A program made the translations under genes and the position numbers. A DNA stretch of 7,484 bases, taken from positions 681-8,164 of the forward strand of contig DHWV01000113.1 in NCBI GenBank assembly GCA_002413355.1. Reading direction: 5' to 3'. Source of the DNA: Desulfobulbaceae bacterium UBA5173 (GTDB lineage: Bacteria; Desulfobacterota; Desulfobulbia; Desulfobulbales; Desulfobulbaceae). Below the pieces are notes generated by a model. It was given only the letters and a program-made list of their open reading frames with translations. It was not told where the DNA came from and did not search any database. Position 1 is the first letter of the stretch. The number at the start of each line of letters is the position of its first letter. Shown piece by piece: positions 1 through 6,967 of this stretch.

Positions 1-1353
1 TGCGACAAGATCGTGCCCGGCCTGCTCATGGGCGGGCTGCAATACGGCCATTTGCCGATGCTGCTTGTCCCCGCAGGCCCCATGCCCAGCGGCATCAGTA
101 ACCGGGAGAAGAACCAGGTGCGCGAACGCTTCGCCAAGGGCGAGGTCACGCACGAGGAGCTGCTGGCTTCGGAGCTGCTGGCCTACCACAGCCCCGGCAC
201 CTGCACCTTCTACGGCACGGCCAACTCCAACCAGCTCATGGCTGAGATGCTGGGTGTGCATCTGCCGGGCGCGTCCTTTGTCAATGCCGACACGCCGCTG
301 CGCGATGCCCTGACCAAGGCCGCCGCCAGTCGAGTTGCGGCTATCACTCACTTAGGCAGCACATACACCCCGCTGGCTGAAGTGATCAGCGAGAAGGCAG
401 TGGTCAATGCGATGGTCGGCCTGCTGGCAACCGGTGGTTCCACCAACGAGACGATGCACTTGGTGGCCATTGCCAAGGCCGCAGGCATCCTGATTGACTG
501 GGACGATTTCGCCAAGCTGTCCGCCGCTGTGCCGCTCTTGGTGCGCATCTATCCCAACGGCGCAGGCGACATCAACGCTTTCCAGCAGGCGGGCGGCATG
601 GCTCTGCTTATCCGCGAGCTGCTGGAAGGCGGCTTCCTCCATGAGGATGTGCAGACTGTGGCTGGGCCGGGCTTCAGCCGCTATGTGGAGCAGCCGGTGC
701 TGGCAAAGGGCAAAGCAGAGTGGCAGGACGGGACGAAGCAAAGCAGCGACTTGTCGGTGATCGCCGCGCTGGCCAAGCCGTTCGCCCCGGTCAGCGGCAT
801 CAAGGTGCTGACGGGTAATCTGGGCCGGGCGATCATGAAGATTTCCGCCTTGGCGGACGGCGAGAACACCTGCGTCGAGGCACCGGCAATGGTCTTTCAC
901 AGCCAGCAGGAGCTAGAACAGGCGTTTAAGGCCGAGCGGATGAACCGCGACCTGATTGCCGTTGTCCGCTTCCAAGGCCCGCGAGCTAACGGAATGCCGG
1001 AGCTGCATAAACTGCTCACGCCGTTGGCCGTGCTGATGGAGCGCGGCTATCAGGTGGGGCTGGTTACGGACGGGCGGCTGTCCGGCGCGTCGGGCAAGGT
1101 GCCGTTTGCCATCCACTGCACGCCGGAAGCCTTGGCAGGCGGCCTGCTGGCAAAGGTGGAGAACGGCGACCTCATCCGCATGGATGCACGCGCCAGCCTG
1201 CTTGAGCTGAAGGTGGATGCGGCAACACTGGCGCAGCGGCAGGCCGCATCCCCGCCGCCGGAATCCGATGCGCCGGGCCATGCCCTCTTCGCCCCGCTGC
1301 GGCGGCTGCTGTCTGGCGCGGAGGAAGGGGCGAGCGTGGTGTTTGCACGTTGA
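1..1353 (+). CDS. edd: 6-phosphogluconate dehydratase (partial, 5' end outside window)
   Basis: Cytoplasmic [4Fe-4S] dehydratase of the Entner-Doudoroff pathway; it converts 6-phosphogluconate to 2-keto-3-deoxy-6-phosphogluconate (IlvD/Edd family). The reading frame is open from base 1, so the start lies upstream. The first visible codon is the Cys of the CDKxxPG motif (E. coli Edd Cys154). A second cluster cysteine sits at visible residue 68 in TCTFYGTANSNQ, the same spacing as E. coli Cys154 to Cys221. Other Edd signatures are LLATGGSTNETMHLV, RIYPNGAGDIN, TGNLGRA, QGPRANGMPELHKL and VTDGRLSGASGKVP. The 450 visible residues equal the E. coli length from Cys154 to the end, so the C-terminus is complete. 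Edd is preferred over IlvD because the NGMPELHK and LSGAEEGA stretches are Edd-like. The gene ends 25 bp before the next start and probably shares a transcript with it. No eda is visible. Confidence 0.96.
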   Translation, partial: CDKIVPGLLMGGLQYGHLPMLLVPAGPMPSGISNREKNQVRERFAKGEVTHEELLASELLAYHSPGTCTFYGTANSNQLMAEMLGVHLPGASFVNADTPLRDALTKAAASRVAAITHLGSTYTPLAEVISEKAVVNAMVGLLATGGSTNETMHLVAIAKAAGILIDWDDFAKLSAAVPLLVRIYPNGAGDINAFQQAGGMALLIRELLEGGFLHEDVQTVAGPGFSRYVEQPVLAKGKAEWQDGTKQSSDLSVIAALAKPFAPVSGIKVLTGNLGRAIMKISALADGENTCVEAPAMVFHSQQELEQAFKAERMNRDLIAVVRFQGPRANGMPELHKLLTPLAVLMERGYQVGLVTDGRLSGASGKVPFAIHCTPEALAGGLLAKVENGDLIRMDARASLLELKVDAATLAQRQAASPPPESDAPGHALFAPLRRLLSGAEEGASVVFAR

Positions 1354-1378
1354 TATCTCTATTCATCAGGCGGAATAT

Positions 1379-2140
1379 ATGACAGCCGGAGCTATCTCCC
1401 TGACTCTGAAAATCTGGCGGCAGAACGGGCCGGATGCACCGGGATCATTCGACACCCACAACCTGAGCGGCCTCAGCCCGGACATGTCGTTCCCGGAGAT
1501 GCTCGACATCCTCAATGAGCGGCTAACGTTGGCTGGCAAAGAGCCGGTGGCGTTTGACAGTGACTGTCGCGAAGGCATCTGCGGTAGCTGCGGGGCGGCG
1601 GTGGACGGTATTCCCCACGGCCCTGAGCATCGCGGCACCCTCTGTCAGCTCCACCTGCGTCACTTTAAGGACGGGCAGACGGTGTGGATTGAGCCGTTCC
1701 GAGCCAGCGCGTTCCCAGTGATCAAAGACCTGATTGTTGACCGCTCCGCCTTTGACCGAATTATCCAAACAGGCGGCTTTGTCTCAGTCAACACGGGTTC
1801 CGCGCCAGAAGCGAACGCGCTGCCGGTATCCAGGAATGCAGCGGAACAGGCGATGGATGCGGCGGCCTGCATCGGCTGCGGAGCCTGTGTGGCGGCTTGT
1901 CCGAACGCAGCGGCCATGCTCTTTGTGTCAGCGAAGATTTCTCAGTTCGCCCTGCTGCCGCAAGGGCAGGCGGAGCGCAAAGGCAGGGCGTTAGCAATGG
2001 TGGCGGCAATGGACAGAGAAGGCTTTGGCAGCTGCGGCAATCAGCGGGAATGCGAGCGGGTCTGCCCAAAAGGGATTGCCATTCGCAGTATTGCCCGACT
2101 GAACCGGGAATATCTTGCGGCGGCGGTTGGGGAGGAGTAA
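1379..2140 (+). CDS. sdhB: Succinate dehydrogenase/fumarate reductase iron-sulfur subunit
   Basis: Electron-transfer subunit of complex II; it would link an SdhA/FrdA flavoprotein to a membrane quinone site. The 253 residues have an N-terminal ferredoxin fold opening with LTLKIWRQNG, typical of the Geobacter/Bacteroidota-type enzyme. [2Fe-2S] ligands are C63, C68, C71 and C89 (DCREGICGSC then TLCQLH). The C-terminal dicluster domain has C164, C167, C170 and C229 for [4Fe-4S], and C174, C219 and C225 for [3Fe-4S]. These spacings match E. coli SdhB, so all three clusters look intact. The ATG at 1379 is chosen because the family begins just before LTLKIWRQ; the frame is open further upstream, but that part overlaps edd. 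A modest AGGCGG precedes the ATG. Odd: it follows edd rather than sdhA, and a convergent clpA lies downstream. It could instead be frdB; direction of catalysis cannot be read from the sequence. Confidence 0.93.
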   Translation: MTAGAISLTLKIWRQNGPDAPGSFDTHNLSGLSPDMSFPEMLDILNERLTLAGKEPVAFDSDCREGICGSCGAAVDGIPHGPEHRGTLCQLHLRHFKDGQTVWIEPFRASAFPVIKDLIVDRSAFDRIIQTGGFVSVNTGSAPEANALPVSRNAAEQAMDAAACIGCGACVAACPNAAAMLFVSAKISQFALLPQGQAERKGRALAMVAAMDREGFGSCGNQRECERVCPKGIAIRSIARLNREYLAAAVGEE

Positions 2141-2151
2141 GGAAAACGAGG

Positions 2152-2190
2152 GGCCTGATCAAAGAGCGGGGAACTGCCCTGTGTCAGGCC
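2152..2190 (-). terminator. Stem-loop between convergent sdhB and clpA (possible clpA terminator)
   Basis: A 7-bp perfect inverted repeat (GGCCTGA at 2152-2158, TCAGGCC at 2184-2190) encloses a 25-nt loop that can form a small inner GGG/CCC stem. On the minus strand it is followed by CCTCGTTTTCC, a short T tract of four. On the plus strand an A/G-rich stretch follows, with no T tract. It sits where the clpA transcript should end and may also slow readthrough from sdhB. The loop is long and the T tract weak, so intrinsic termination is only possible. Confidence 0.4.
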
Positions 2191-2210
2191 AGAAGAAAGA
2201 AGCGTTGCGG

Positions 2211-4505
2211 TCAGGAAGAATAGTCAAACGTCATTTTGCCCTTGCTGTGGCCGATGCGGGCCTTGCCGCCCTTGCTCAGTTTGCCGAAGAGAATTTCTTC
2301 AGTCAGCACATCACCGACTTCCTTCATGATCAGCCTGCGCATGGGCCGTGCGCCAAAGGCCGGATCGTACCCCTGTTCAGCCAGCTTTTTGCGGGCGGTC
2401 GGAGTCAGCGTAATGGTCACGTTTTTGTCGGCGAGCTGGCCTTGCAGTTCAAGAATCATCTTGCCGACAATCCGCTCCACCGCCGCCATTTGAAGCGGAT
2501 GGAAGGTGATGATGCTGTCCAAACGGTTGCGGAATTCCGGTGAGAAGAGGTTCTTTAACGCCTTCTGCTCCTTGCCCTTGGAATCACCGGTGAAGCCGAT
2601 GGTGCGTTCAGTCATCTCCCGTGCGCCCGCGTTGGTGGTCATGATCAGAATCACGTTGCGGAAATCCGCCCGTCGGCCGCTGTTGTCGGTCAGGGTCGAA
2701 TGATCCATGACCTGAAGCAGAATTGAGAAGACATCTGGGTGCGCTTTTTCAATCTCGTCCAACAGCAACACGGTGTGCGGGTGTTTGCGGATCGCATCGG
2801 TGAGCAGGCCGCCCTGCTCAAAGCCAATGTAGCCTGGAGGCGCACCGATCAGTCGCGAAACAGCGTGCTTTTCCATATACTCGCTCATGTCGAAGCGTTC
2901 AAAATTGACTGATAGCGACTGAGCAAGCTGGCGGGCCACTTCGGTTTTGCCCACGCCAGTCGGGCCAGCGAAGAGGAAGGACCCGGCAGGAGCGTTGGGA
3001 TTGCCGAGACCAGCTCTGGCCCGCTTCACTGCCCGTGTCACCTCAAGGACAGCCTCCTCTTGGCCAAAGATCACCGATTTCAGGTCGCGTTCCAGATGGC
3101 GCAACCCCTCGCTTTGGTTGTTCACCTTGGAAACCACCGGCACTCGGGCCATTTTAGCGACAATCGCCTCCACATCAGCCATCGTCACCGTCACGCCGGT
3201 TTTGCCAGCCAAACGCATAGATGCGCCCACCTCGTCCATCACATCAATCGCCTTGTCCGGCAGGAAACGGTCGTTGATGTAGCGGTTGGCCAGCTCGGCG
3301 GCAGCGGAAATTGCCTCCTCCGAGTAAGTGAGCTGATGGTGCTGCTCGTAGCGGGGAAGCAGGCCGCGCAGGATGGCGCACGTGTCCTCAACAGAAGGCT
3401 CCTCCACATCAATCTTCTGAAAGCGACGCGACAAGGCGCGGTCTTTCTCGATGTGGTTTTTGTACTCTTCGTAGGTCGTTGAGCCAATGCAGCGCAGGCT
3501 GCCCGACTGGAGCGCGGGCTTGAGCAGATTCGAGGCATCCATTGAACCGCCGCTGGTCGCGCCTGCGCCGACAATGGTGTGCATCTCGTCGATGAAGAGG
3601 ATGGCGTTGTTCAGCTTTTCAATCGCCGAGACCACCGCCTTCAGCCGCTTCTCGAAATCACCCCGGTACTTGGTGCCCGCAACCAGCGAACCCATGTCAA
3701 GCATGTAAATGGTCGTGTCTTGGAGCAGAGCTGGCACCAGCTTGGTCGGATCAGGCGCGTCGCTTGTGCGAGCCACAGCGTCCTCATGAATGCGTAGGGC
3801 CATGCCTTCAGCGATGGCGGTCTTACCTACACCCGGCTCGCCAACCAAAAGCGGATTGTTTTTGCGACGGCGGCAAAGCACCTGCATCATCCGCTCCAAT
3901 TCTTTGCCCCTGCCGATCAGCGGATCAATCTTGCCTTTCGCGGCCAACTCAGCGAAATTAACAGTGTACTGCTCCAGCGGGTCGTCGTTGCTTTCGTTTT
4001 TCTTTTTCTGCTCCTTGGCCGGGCTGTCGGGCTGATCTGAGGGCCTCGCCATAGGCAGCGGTCCGTTTTTTGCTGTACTTTCAGCCATGTTGTGCGAAAG
4101 ATGCTCCATCACTTCCAGCCGACCCACGCCCTCGCTGCCGAGGAAATATACGGCGTGCGAGTCCGGCTCGGCAAAGATGGAAACCAGCACGTCGCCAGTG
4201 TCCACCTCGCGTTTGCCAGCACTCTGGACATGATTCACCGCTCGCTGCAAGACGCGGTTAAAGGCCACAGTCTGGGATGGCTCAGTCTTGCCAGTCTGAA
4301 GCAGGGGAATTCCGCCAGCCAGAAATTCCTCCAGCCGTTCTTTGAGCGACTCATTGCTACCGCCGCATTTCTCAATAATATTAGTGGTCATGTCATCATG
4401 CAGCAGACCCCAGAGCATGTGTTCAACGGTCACATACTCATGCTTCTTCGCTTTCGCTTCTTTAATGGCCTTGATCAGAGCCAGCTCGAGTTTTCGGCTT
4501 AACAT
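2211..4505 (-). CDS. clpA: ATP-dependent Clp protease ATP-binding subunit ClpA
   Basis: Hexameric AAA+ unfoldase that feeds substrates to ClpP in the cytoplasm and receives N-degron substrates from ClpS. The 764 residues are close to the 758 of E. coli ClpA. The N-domain (about 1-140) has two Clp repeats and starts MLSRKLELAL. A charged linker rich in K, E, N and D spans about 141-176. D1 has Walker A GEPGVGKT (222-229) and Walker B ILFIDE (302-307), with candidate arginine-finger residues in SRRF near 359-362. D2 has Walker A GPTGVGKT (514-521), Walker B VLLLDE (579-584), sensor 1 in MTTNAG and sensor 2 GARPMRR (718-724). The ClpP-binding loop reads IGF (636-638), where E. coli ClpA has IGL. 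No coiled-coil middle domain is present, which excludes ClpB and ClpC. The ATG at 4505 has GAGGT upstream. It lies 43 bp after clpS and is probably co-transcribed with it. Confidence 0.97.
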   Translation of the reverse strand: MLSRKLELALIKAIKEAKAKKHEYVTVEHMLWGLLHDDMTTNIIEKCGGSNESLKERLEEFLAGGIPLLQTGKTEPSQTVAFNRVLQRAVNHVQSAGKREVDTGDVLVSIFAEPDSHAVYFLGSEGVGRLEVMEHLSHNMAESTAKNGPLPMARPSDQPDSPAKEQKKKNESNDDPLEQYTVNFAELAAKGKIDPLIGRGKELERMMQVLCRRRKNNPLLVGEPGVGKTAIAEGMALRIHEDAVARTSDAPDPTKLVPALLQDTTIYMLDMGSLVAGTKYRGDFEKRLKAVVSAIEKLNNAILFIDEMHTIVGAGATSGGSMDASNLLKPALQSGSLRCIGSTTYEEYKNHIEKDRALSRRFQKIDVEEPSVEDTCAILRGLLPRYEQHHQLTYSEEAISAAAELANRYINDRFLPDKAIDVMDEVGASMRLAGKTGVTVTMADVEAIVAKMARVPVVSKVNNQSEGLRHLERDLKSVIFGQEEAVLEVTRAVKRARAGLGNPNAPAGSFLFAGPTGVGKTEVARQLAQSLSVNFERFDMSEYMEKHAVSRLIGAPPGYIGFEQGGLLTDAIRKHPHTVLLLDEIEKAHPDVFSILLQVMDHSTLTDNSGRRADFRNVILIMTTNAGAREMTERTIGFTGDSKGKEQKALKNLFSPEFRNRLDSIITFHPLQMAAVERIVGKMILELQGQLADKNVTITLTPTARKKLAEQGYDPAFGARPMRRLIMKEVGDVLTEEILFGKLSKGGKARIGHSKGKMTFDYSS

Positions 4506-4510
4506 GACGC

Positions 4511-4515
4511 ACCTC
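4511..4515 (-). promoter_or_regulatory. Shine-Dalgarno of clpA
   Basis: On the minus strand GAGGT ends five bases before the ATG at 4505. It supports the chosen clpA start and independent ribosome entry after clpS. Confidence 0.65.
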
Positions 4516-4548
4516 TATGTAAAATAAAATTTCAGTCTGTTGAAGGCT

Positions 4549-4866
4549 TCATGCCCGCTCCAGGGAGCATTTCAGCGGATACTGATTCTGCCGCGCCAGT
4601 TGATGCACTTCCGCGACTTTGGTCTCGCCGATCTGACGCGAGTACACGCCCGCCACGCCATGCCCCTGATGATGCACCCGAAGCATGATTGCAGTGGCTT
4701 CCTCCGTGTCCTTGGCAAAGATCGTCACAAGCACCATGACCACAAAATCCATGGTCGTGTAGTTATCGTTGTGCAGAAGCACCTTGTACAGGGGTGGCTC
4801 CTCAAGCCTGACCCTGTCTCTGACCAAGGTTTCTTCTCTGGTTCCTGAAAGCGTTGTGATGCTCAT
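4549..4866 (-). CDS. clpS: ATP-dependent Clp protease adaptor protein ClpS
   Basis: Small cytoplasmic adaptor of the bacterial N-end rule pathway: it binds destabilising N-terminal residues and hands the substrate to the ClpA N-domain. The 105 residues match the family length (E. coli 106). A flexible N-terminal tail of about 25 residues is followed by the ClpS core starting LYKVLLHNDNYTTMDFVV. The pocket residues that contact the alpha-amino group in E. coli (N34, D35, H66) correspond to N33, D34 and H65. The third acidic position, D36 in E. coli, is N35 here. The conserved IML.VHHQG, GV, ETKV and C-terminal PLKCSLERA blocks are present. The ATG at 4866 lacks a strong Shine-Dalgarno (only GGACAG directly before it), but no other start precedes the core at a sensible length. 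It is followed by clpA, the order of the classical clpS-clpA operon. Confidence 0.96.
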   Translation of the reverse strand: MSITTLSGTREETLVRDRVRLEEPPLYKVLLHNDNYTTMDFVVMVLVTIFAKDTEEATAIMLRVHHQGHGVAGVYSRQIGETKVAEVHQLARQNQYPLKCSLERA

Positions 4867-4927
4867 CTGTCCGCGTTCTGAGGTTGCGCTCCGGTCTCAG
4901 CCCCTCGCGCCCTGCGGGTGACTGGAG

Positions 4928-4947
4928 CAGGAAAAAGCTGCTTCCTG
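4928..4947. repeat. Small inverted repeat in the clpS leader
   Basis: CAGGAA (4928-4933) and TTCCTG (4942-4947) form a 6-bp stem with an 8-nt loop. It lies at or just downstream of the predicted clpS transcription start, so it could form a 5'-UTR hairpin on the minus strand. No T tract follows. A repeat of this size can arise by chance. Confidence 0.25.
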
Positions 4948-4952
4948 TTTGT

Positions 4953-4982
4953 ATTGTATAATGCCAGCTTCTGATTTTGCAA
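4953..4982 (-). promoter_or_regulatory. Candidate sigma-70 promoter for clpS-clpA
   Basis: In the 142-bp gap between holA and clpS the minus strand has TTGCAA (4977-4982), an 18-bp spacer, then TACAAT (4953-4958), matching the consensus hexamers at 4 of 6 and 5 of 6 positions. Transcription would begin near 4946, giving a leader of about 80 nt. No intrinsic terminator for holA is evident before it, so readthrough from holA is also possible. Confidence 0.4.
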
Positions 4983-5008
4983 GTTCCCTTTGGCCAGGCA
5001 GCGGTTTA

Positions 5009-6349
5009 TCATGATTTGATCATCATGGACAGCAGCAGATGCTGCACCACAGTGTCGGCGGTGACCGGCGAACCTTTCAGACGACGGTCAGCGGCAAGGA
5101 GGAGCTGCATCCAGTGCCGGAGCTGCGGCAGGCTGAAGGCGGCTGCGGTTTTGAATTTCATATACACCGCAAAAGGATGGCCGTTCAGTTCGCTCTGCCA
5201 ACGTGGATTAGCCTTCAGCAGCGGCAGGCATTGCTCCTGAAAAACATTCGGGGCCATGCCGGGCCGAAAACAGTATTGCTCATGTTCCAGCAAAGCGCGG
5301 AAGAGAAGAAGATTGCGGGCAAAATTGCGCAGCGTAGCCAACACTGCCAAGCCGTGAATGCCGTTTTCTTGCAGGCGGGCAGCAAGGCGCAAGGCTCTGT
5401 CCACATCGTTATTGCCGACCGCCTCAGTCAGCTCAAACACCGCTTCCTCGCGAGTGCGGCCCACCATCAGATTGAGATCATCCAGCGTGATCTGTGGCGC
5501 GTCGCCCACAGATAGGGCCAGCTTCTCTGTCTCGGTCACAGCGGCGGCAGGATGAAAGCCCACCCGCTCCAAGAGCTGGTCAATCACCTCTTTGCTCATC
5601 CTTTTGCCCAAGCTGCGCAAGGTCTGCGTGACCTGCTCCCGCAGCACGGCATCCTGCGCCTTTCTCGCTTGCGAAGACGAGCCGCTTTCCACGCTCAGAT
5701 CAACCACTGCGCAGTTCACGCTGAAGGCTTTGTACAGCTTTTTGCGTTTATCGACTTCCTCGGCGATGAGAAGCAAGCAGTTGTTTTTCGGCAGGCCCGC
5801 AGCCAGCGCGGCAAGAAGCATTTCCCCTGCATCACCGTTGGAGCGGGCAGGCGCGGCAGTTTCGTCCTGTCCGGCCAGCAGCTGGGCTGTCCAGTCCAAT
5901 GTGCCTGCTGGCTTGGCAAAGCCGAAGCATTTCTTCCACTGCTCCTCGCTTAGGCTGCCGGGATCATCCCTGCGATCAAGCCCGGCTGCTTCTAGCATGG
6001 CCCGTAGCTGCTTGGCCGCCTTATCCGGGCTACCTTCCTCCCAGGCTTTGGCCGCCTTCTTCCAGATATTCTCAGCAACATTCTTGGAGAGAAAGAGTCT
6101 GCTGCCATTGACCCGGTATATCTGGCGGCCACCGAGCAGGCTGAAGCTGCGCAGCTTGGCCAAGGTAGCGTTCTGATCTTCGCTGTCGCCGTCAATGGCA
6201 TGAACCGTGCCCTTGAGGGCTTCGGCAATGCTGTCCGCAGCCTGACGGCAGAGGGTGTGCTCGCCAACAAGCAAGCAGGCAGGAAGTGCTGCGCCGCCGC
6301 TGATTTCCCGGATGAGGTTGTTCAATGTGCTGCGGTCGTAAACAGGCAT
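5009..6349 (-). CDS. holA: DNA polymerase III, delta subunit
   Basis: Delta subunit of the clamp-loader complex; it opens the beta sliding clamp during replication. The N-terminal part has the family pattern CLLVGEHTLCRQAADSIAEAL (about 25-45) without a working Walker A, as expected for delta. The block LLLIAEEVDKRKKLYKAF (192-209) is a strong HolA signature. The C-terminal collar region contains FELTEAVGNNDVDRAL, GIHGLAVLATLRNFARNLL and a final helix ending in VVQHLLLSMM. At 446 residues it is about 100 longer than E. coli HolA (343). The extra length sits mainly between about 90 and 185, a charged, Lys/Glu/Ala-rich stretch with WKKAAKAWEEGSPDKAAKQL and DPGSLSEEQWKKCF. The ATG at 6349 is preferred because MPVYDR looks like a native start, but no Shine-Dalgarno is visible. 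Neither lptE nor leuS is adjacent, unlike in many Proteobacteria. Confidence 0.9.
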   Translation of the reverse strand: MPVYDRSTLNNLIREISGGAALPACLLVGEHTLCRQAADSIAEALKGTVHAIDGDSEDQNATLAKLRSFSLLGGRQIYRVNGSRLFLSKNVAENIWKKAAKAWEEGSPDKAAKQLRAMLEAAGLDRRDDPGSLSEEQWKKCFGFAKPAGTLDWTAQLLAGQDETAAPARSNGDAGEMLLAALAAGLPKNNCLLLIAEEVDKRKKLYKAFSVNCAVVDLSVESGSSSQARKAQDAVLREQVTQTLRSLGKRMSKEVIDQLLERVGFHPAAAVTETEKLALSVGDAPQITLDDLNLMVGRTREEAVFELTEAVGNNDVDRALRLAARLQENGIHGLAVLATLRNFARNLLLFRALLEHEQYCFRPGMAPNVFQEQCLPLLKANPRWQSELNGHPFAVYMKFKTAAAFSLPQLRHWMQLLLAADRRLKGSPVTADTVVQHLLLSMMIKS

Positions 6350-6358
6350 GATACACAG

Positions 6359-6387
6359 TTCATAGCACCGGGCCGCTGGCTTGTCAA
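6359..6387 (-). promoter_or_regulatory. Candidate sigma-70 promoter of holA
   Basis: The minus strand has a perfect TTGACA (6382-6387), a 17-bp spacer and TATGAA (6359-6364; 4 of 6 to TATAAT). Transcription should start near 6352, only about 3 nt before the holA ATG at 6349. This agrees with the lack of a Shine-Dalgarno and suggests a nearly leaderless message. Confidence 0.55.
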
Positions 6388-6405
6388 AAAATAAGTCTTT
6401 TTCCC

Positions 6406-6418
6406 CACGATGATCGTG
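6406..6418. promoter_or_regulatory. Perfect 13-bp dyad upstream of the holA promoter
   Basis: CACGAT-G-ATCGTG is a perfect palindrome around 6412, flanked by A/T runs. It lies between the terminator at 6421-6448 and the holA -35 at 6387, centred about 60 bp upstream of the predicted start. That is a position and shape usual for a dimeric regulator. The regulator is unknown, and chance occurrence is possible. Confidence 0.35.
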
Positions 6419-6420
6419 TT

Positions 6421-6448
6421 AAAAACGGCAGGCATCCGGTGCTTGCCG
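6421..6448 (-). terminator. Intrinsic terminator for the small minus-strand gene upstream of holA
   Basis: On the minus strand a 9-position stem (CGGCAAGCA / TGCCTGCCG, one A-C mismatch) with loop CCGGA is followed directly by TTTTT (6425-6421), the layout of a Rho-independent terminator. It separates the small gene at 6670-6894 from the holA promoter. Read on the plus strand the mismatch becomes a G-U pair, but there is no T tract. Confidence 0.6.
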
Positions 6449-6669
6449 CTATCCAGCTCCTGCATTGCAGCTCTGGACGGTGTTTCTGCGAAGGTGCTGA
6501 TTCAGTTGTGAAAGATGCTGCGGTGAAGACGAGGAAGCTGCTGTGTCAGGAAGCGACAGATTCCCGACACGTCATGCTGTCAGCAAAGGAGGAATCGGCC
6601 CGTGGAGTACGTGACCGCTGAAAGAAACGCAGAAGGGTGCTGCGGAAAGAAACGATGGAGGCTGCCTTG
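6449..6669 (-). other. Non-coding stretch between the small gene and its terminator
   Basis: This stretch of about 220 bases lies between the stop of the 74-aa gene and the terminator. I see no credible gene on either strand: minus-strand frames are short and broken, and the plus-strand 60-codon frame at 6439-6621 resembles nothing and starts inside the terminator hairpin. It contains one imperfect hairpin at 6543-6570. If the terminator is right, this is a long 3' UTR or the body of a small RNA. Confidence 0.4.
6543..6570. repeat. Imperfect inverted repeat GTGTC-GGAA / TTCC-GACAC
   Basis: GTGTC (6543-6547) pairs with GACAC (6566-6570), and GGAA (6549-6552) with TTCC (6561-6564). There is one A/C mismatch between the stems and the loop is GCGACAGA. 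No T tract follows on either strand, so it is not a typical terminator. Confidence 0.35.
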
Positions 6670-6894
6670 TTATTGATTTTCCATTTCAGAGCAGAAGCGG
6701 CACCGCTGCCAATCGACCTCATAGGTCAGGCCATAAACAAGCCTTACCACCCCGCACTGGAAGTCGCCGATGCCGGAGCATGTCTCCGGCGCACGACGCA
6801 CAACCCGGCTGTTCCGTTTGACCGTGACCTGAACATGCTTGTTGGCGGCAGCACATTGGTAAGAGGCTTGGCTGATCATGCTCTGAGTGCTCAT
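6670..6894 (-). CDS. Small cysteine-rich protein of unknown function (74 aa)
   Basis: I do not recognise this protein. It has 74 residues with cysteines at 14, 39, 47, 65 and 68, ending in a CRFC motif (CxxC) just before the tail SEMENQ. The arrangement YQC...ETCSGI..FQC...WQRCRFC could bind zinc or iron as a small ribbon-type fold, which is inference. There is no signal peptide or membrane segment. The central part (VQVTVKRNSRVVRRAP) is basic and strand-like. Evidence that it is real: GGAG sits seven bases before the ATG, codon use is GC-rich at third positions like the neighbours, and a likely intrinsic terminator follows on the same strand. An in-frame second ATG at codon 6 exists but lacks the Shine-Dalgarno. 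It is transcribed in the same direction as holA but seems to be a separate unit. Confidence 0.6.
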   Translation of the reverse strand: MSTQSMISQASYQCAAANKHVQVTVKRNSRVVRRAPETCSGIGDFQCGVVRLVYGLTYEVDWQRCRFCSEMENQ

Positions 6895-6901
6895 CGTTCC
6901 G

Positions 6902-6905
6902 CTCC
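6902..6905 (-). promoter_or_regulatory. Shine-Dalgarno of the 74-aa gene
   Basis: On the minus strand GGAG lies seven bases before the ATG at 6894, an ideal distance. It decides between the two possible ATG codons and is a main reason to accept the gene. Confidence 0.55.
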
Positions 6906-6967
6906 GTTGGATAGTTCGTGTGTGTTCTTGTTTGTTGTGGCGGCCTTGTGCCTACTGCGCCGAACTG

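Noticed and set aside
352..900. Long minus-strand open frame opposite edd (182 codons)
   Set aside because: It lies fully antisense to a clearly recognised enzyme gene, resembles no family, and is the expected result of GC-rich codon use.
1217..1378. Upstream extension of the sdhB frame into edd
   Set aside because: The extra 54 residues are Arg/Pro-rich, overlap edd and are absent from the family; the ATG at 1379 fits the known N-terminus.
2115..2543. Plus-strand open frame crossing the sdhB end and the clpA 3' end
   Set aside because: It overlaps two well supported genes and has no family likeness; most of it is the reverse of the ClpA C-terminus.
5592..6176. Long plus-strand open frame opposite holA (194 codons)
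   Set aside because: Antisense to holA, with low-complexity Ser/Arg/Leu composition and no recognisable domain.
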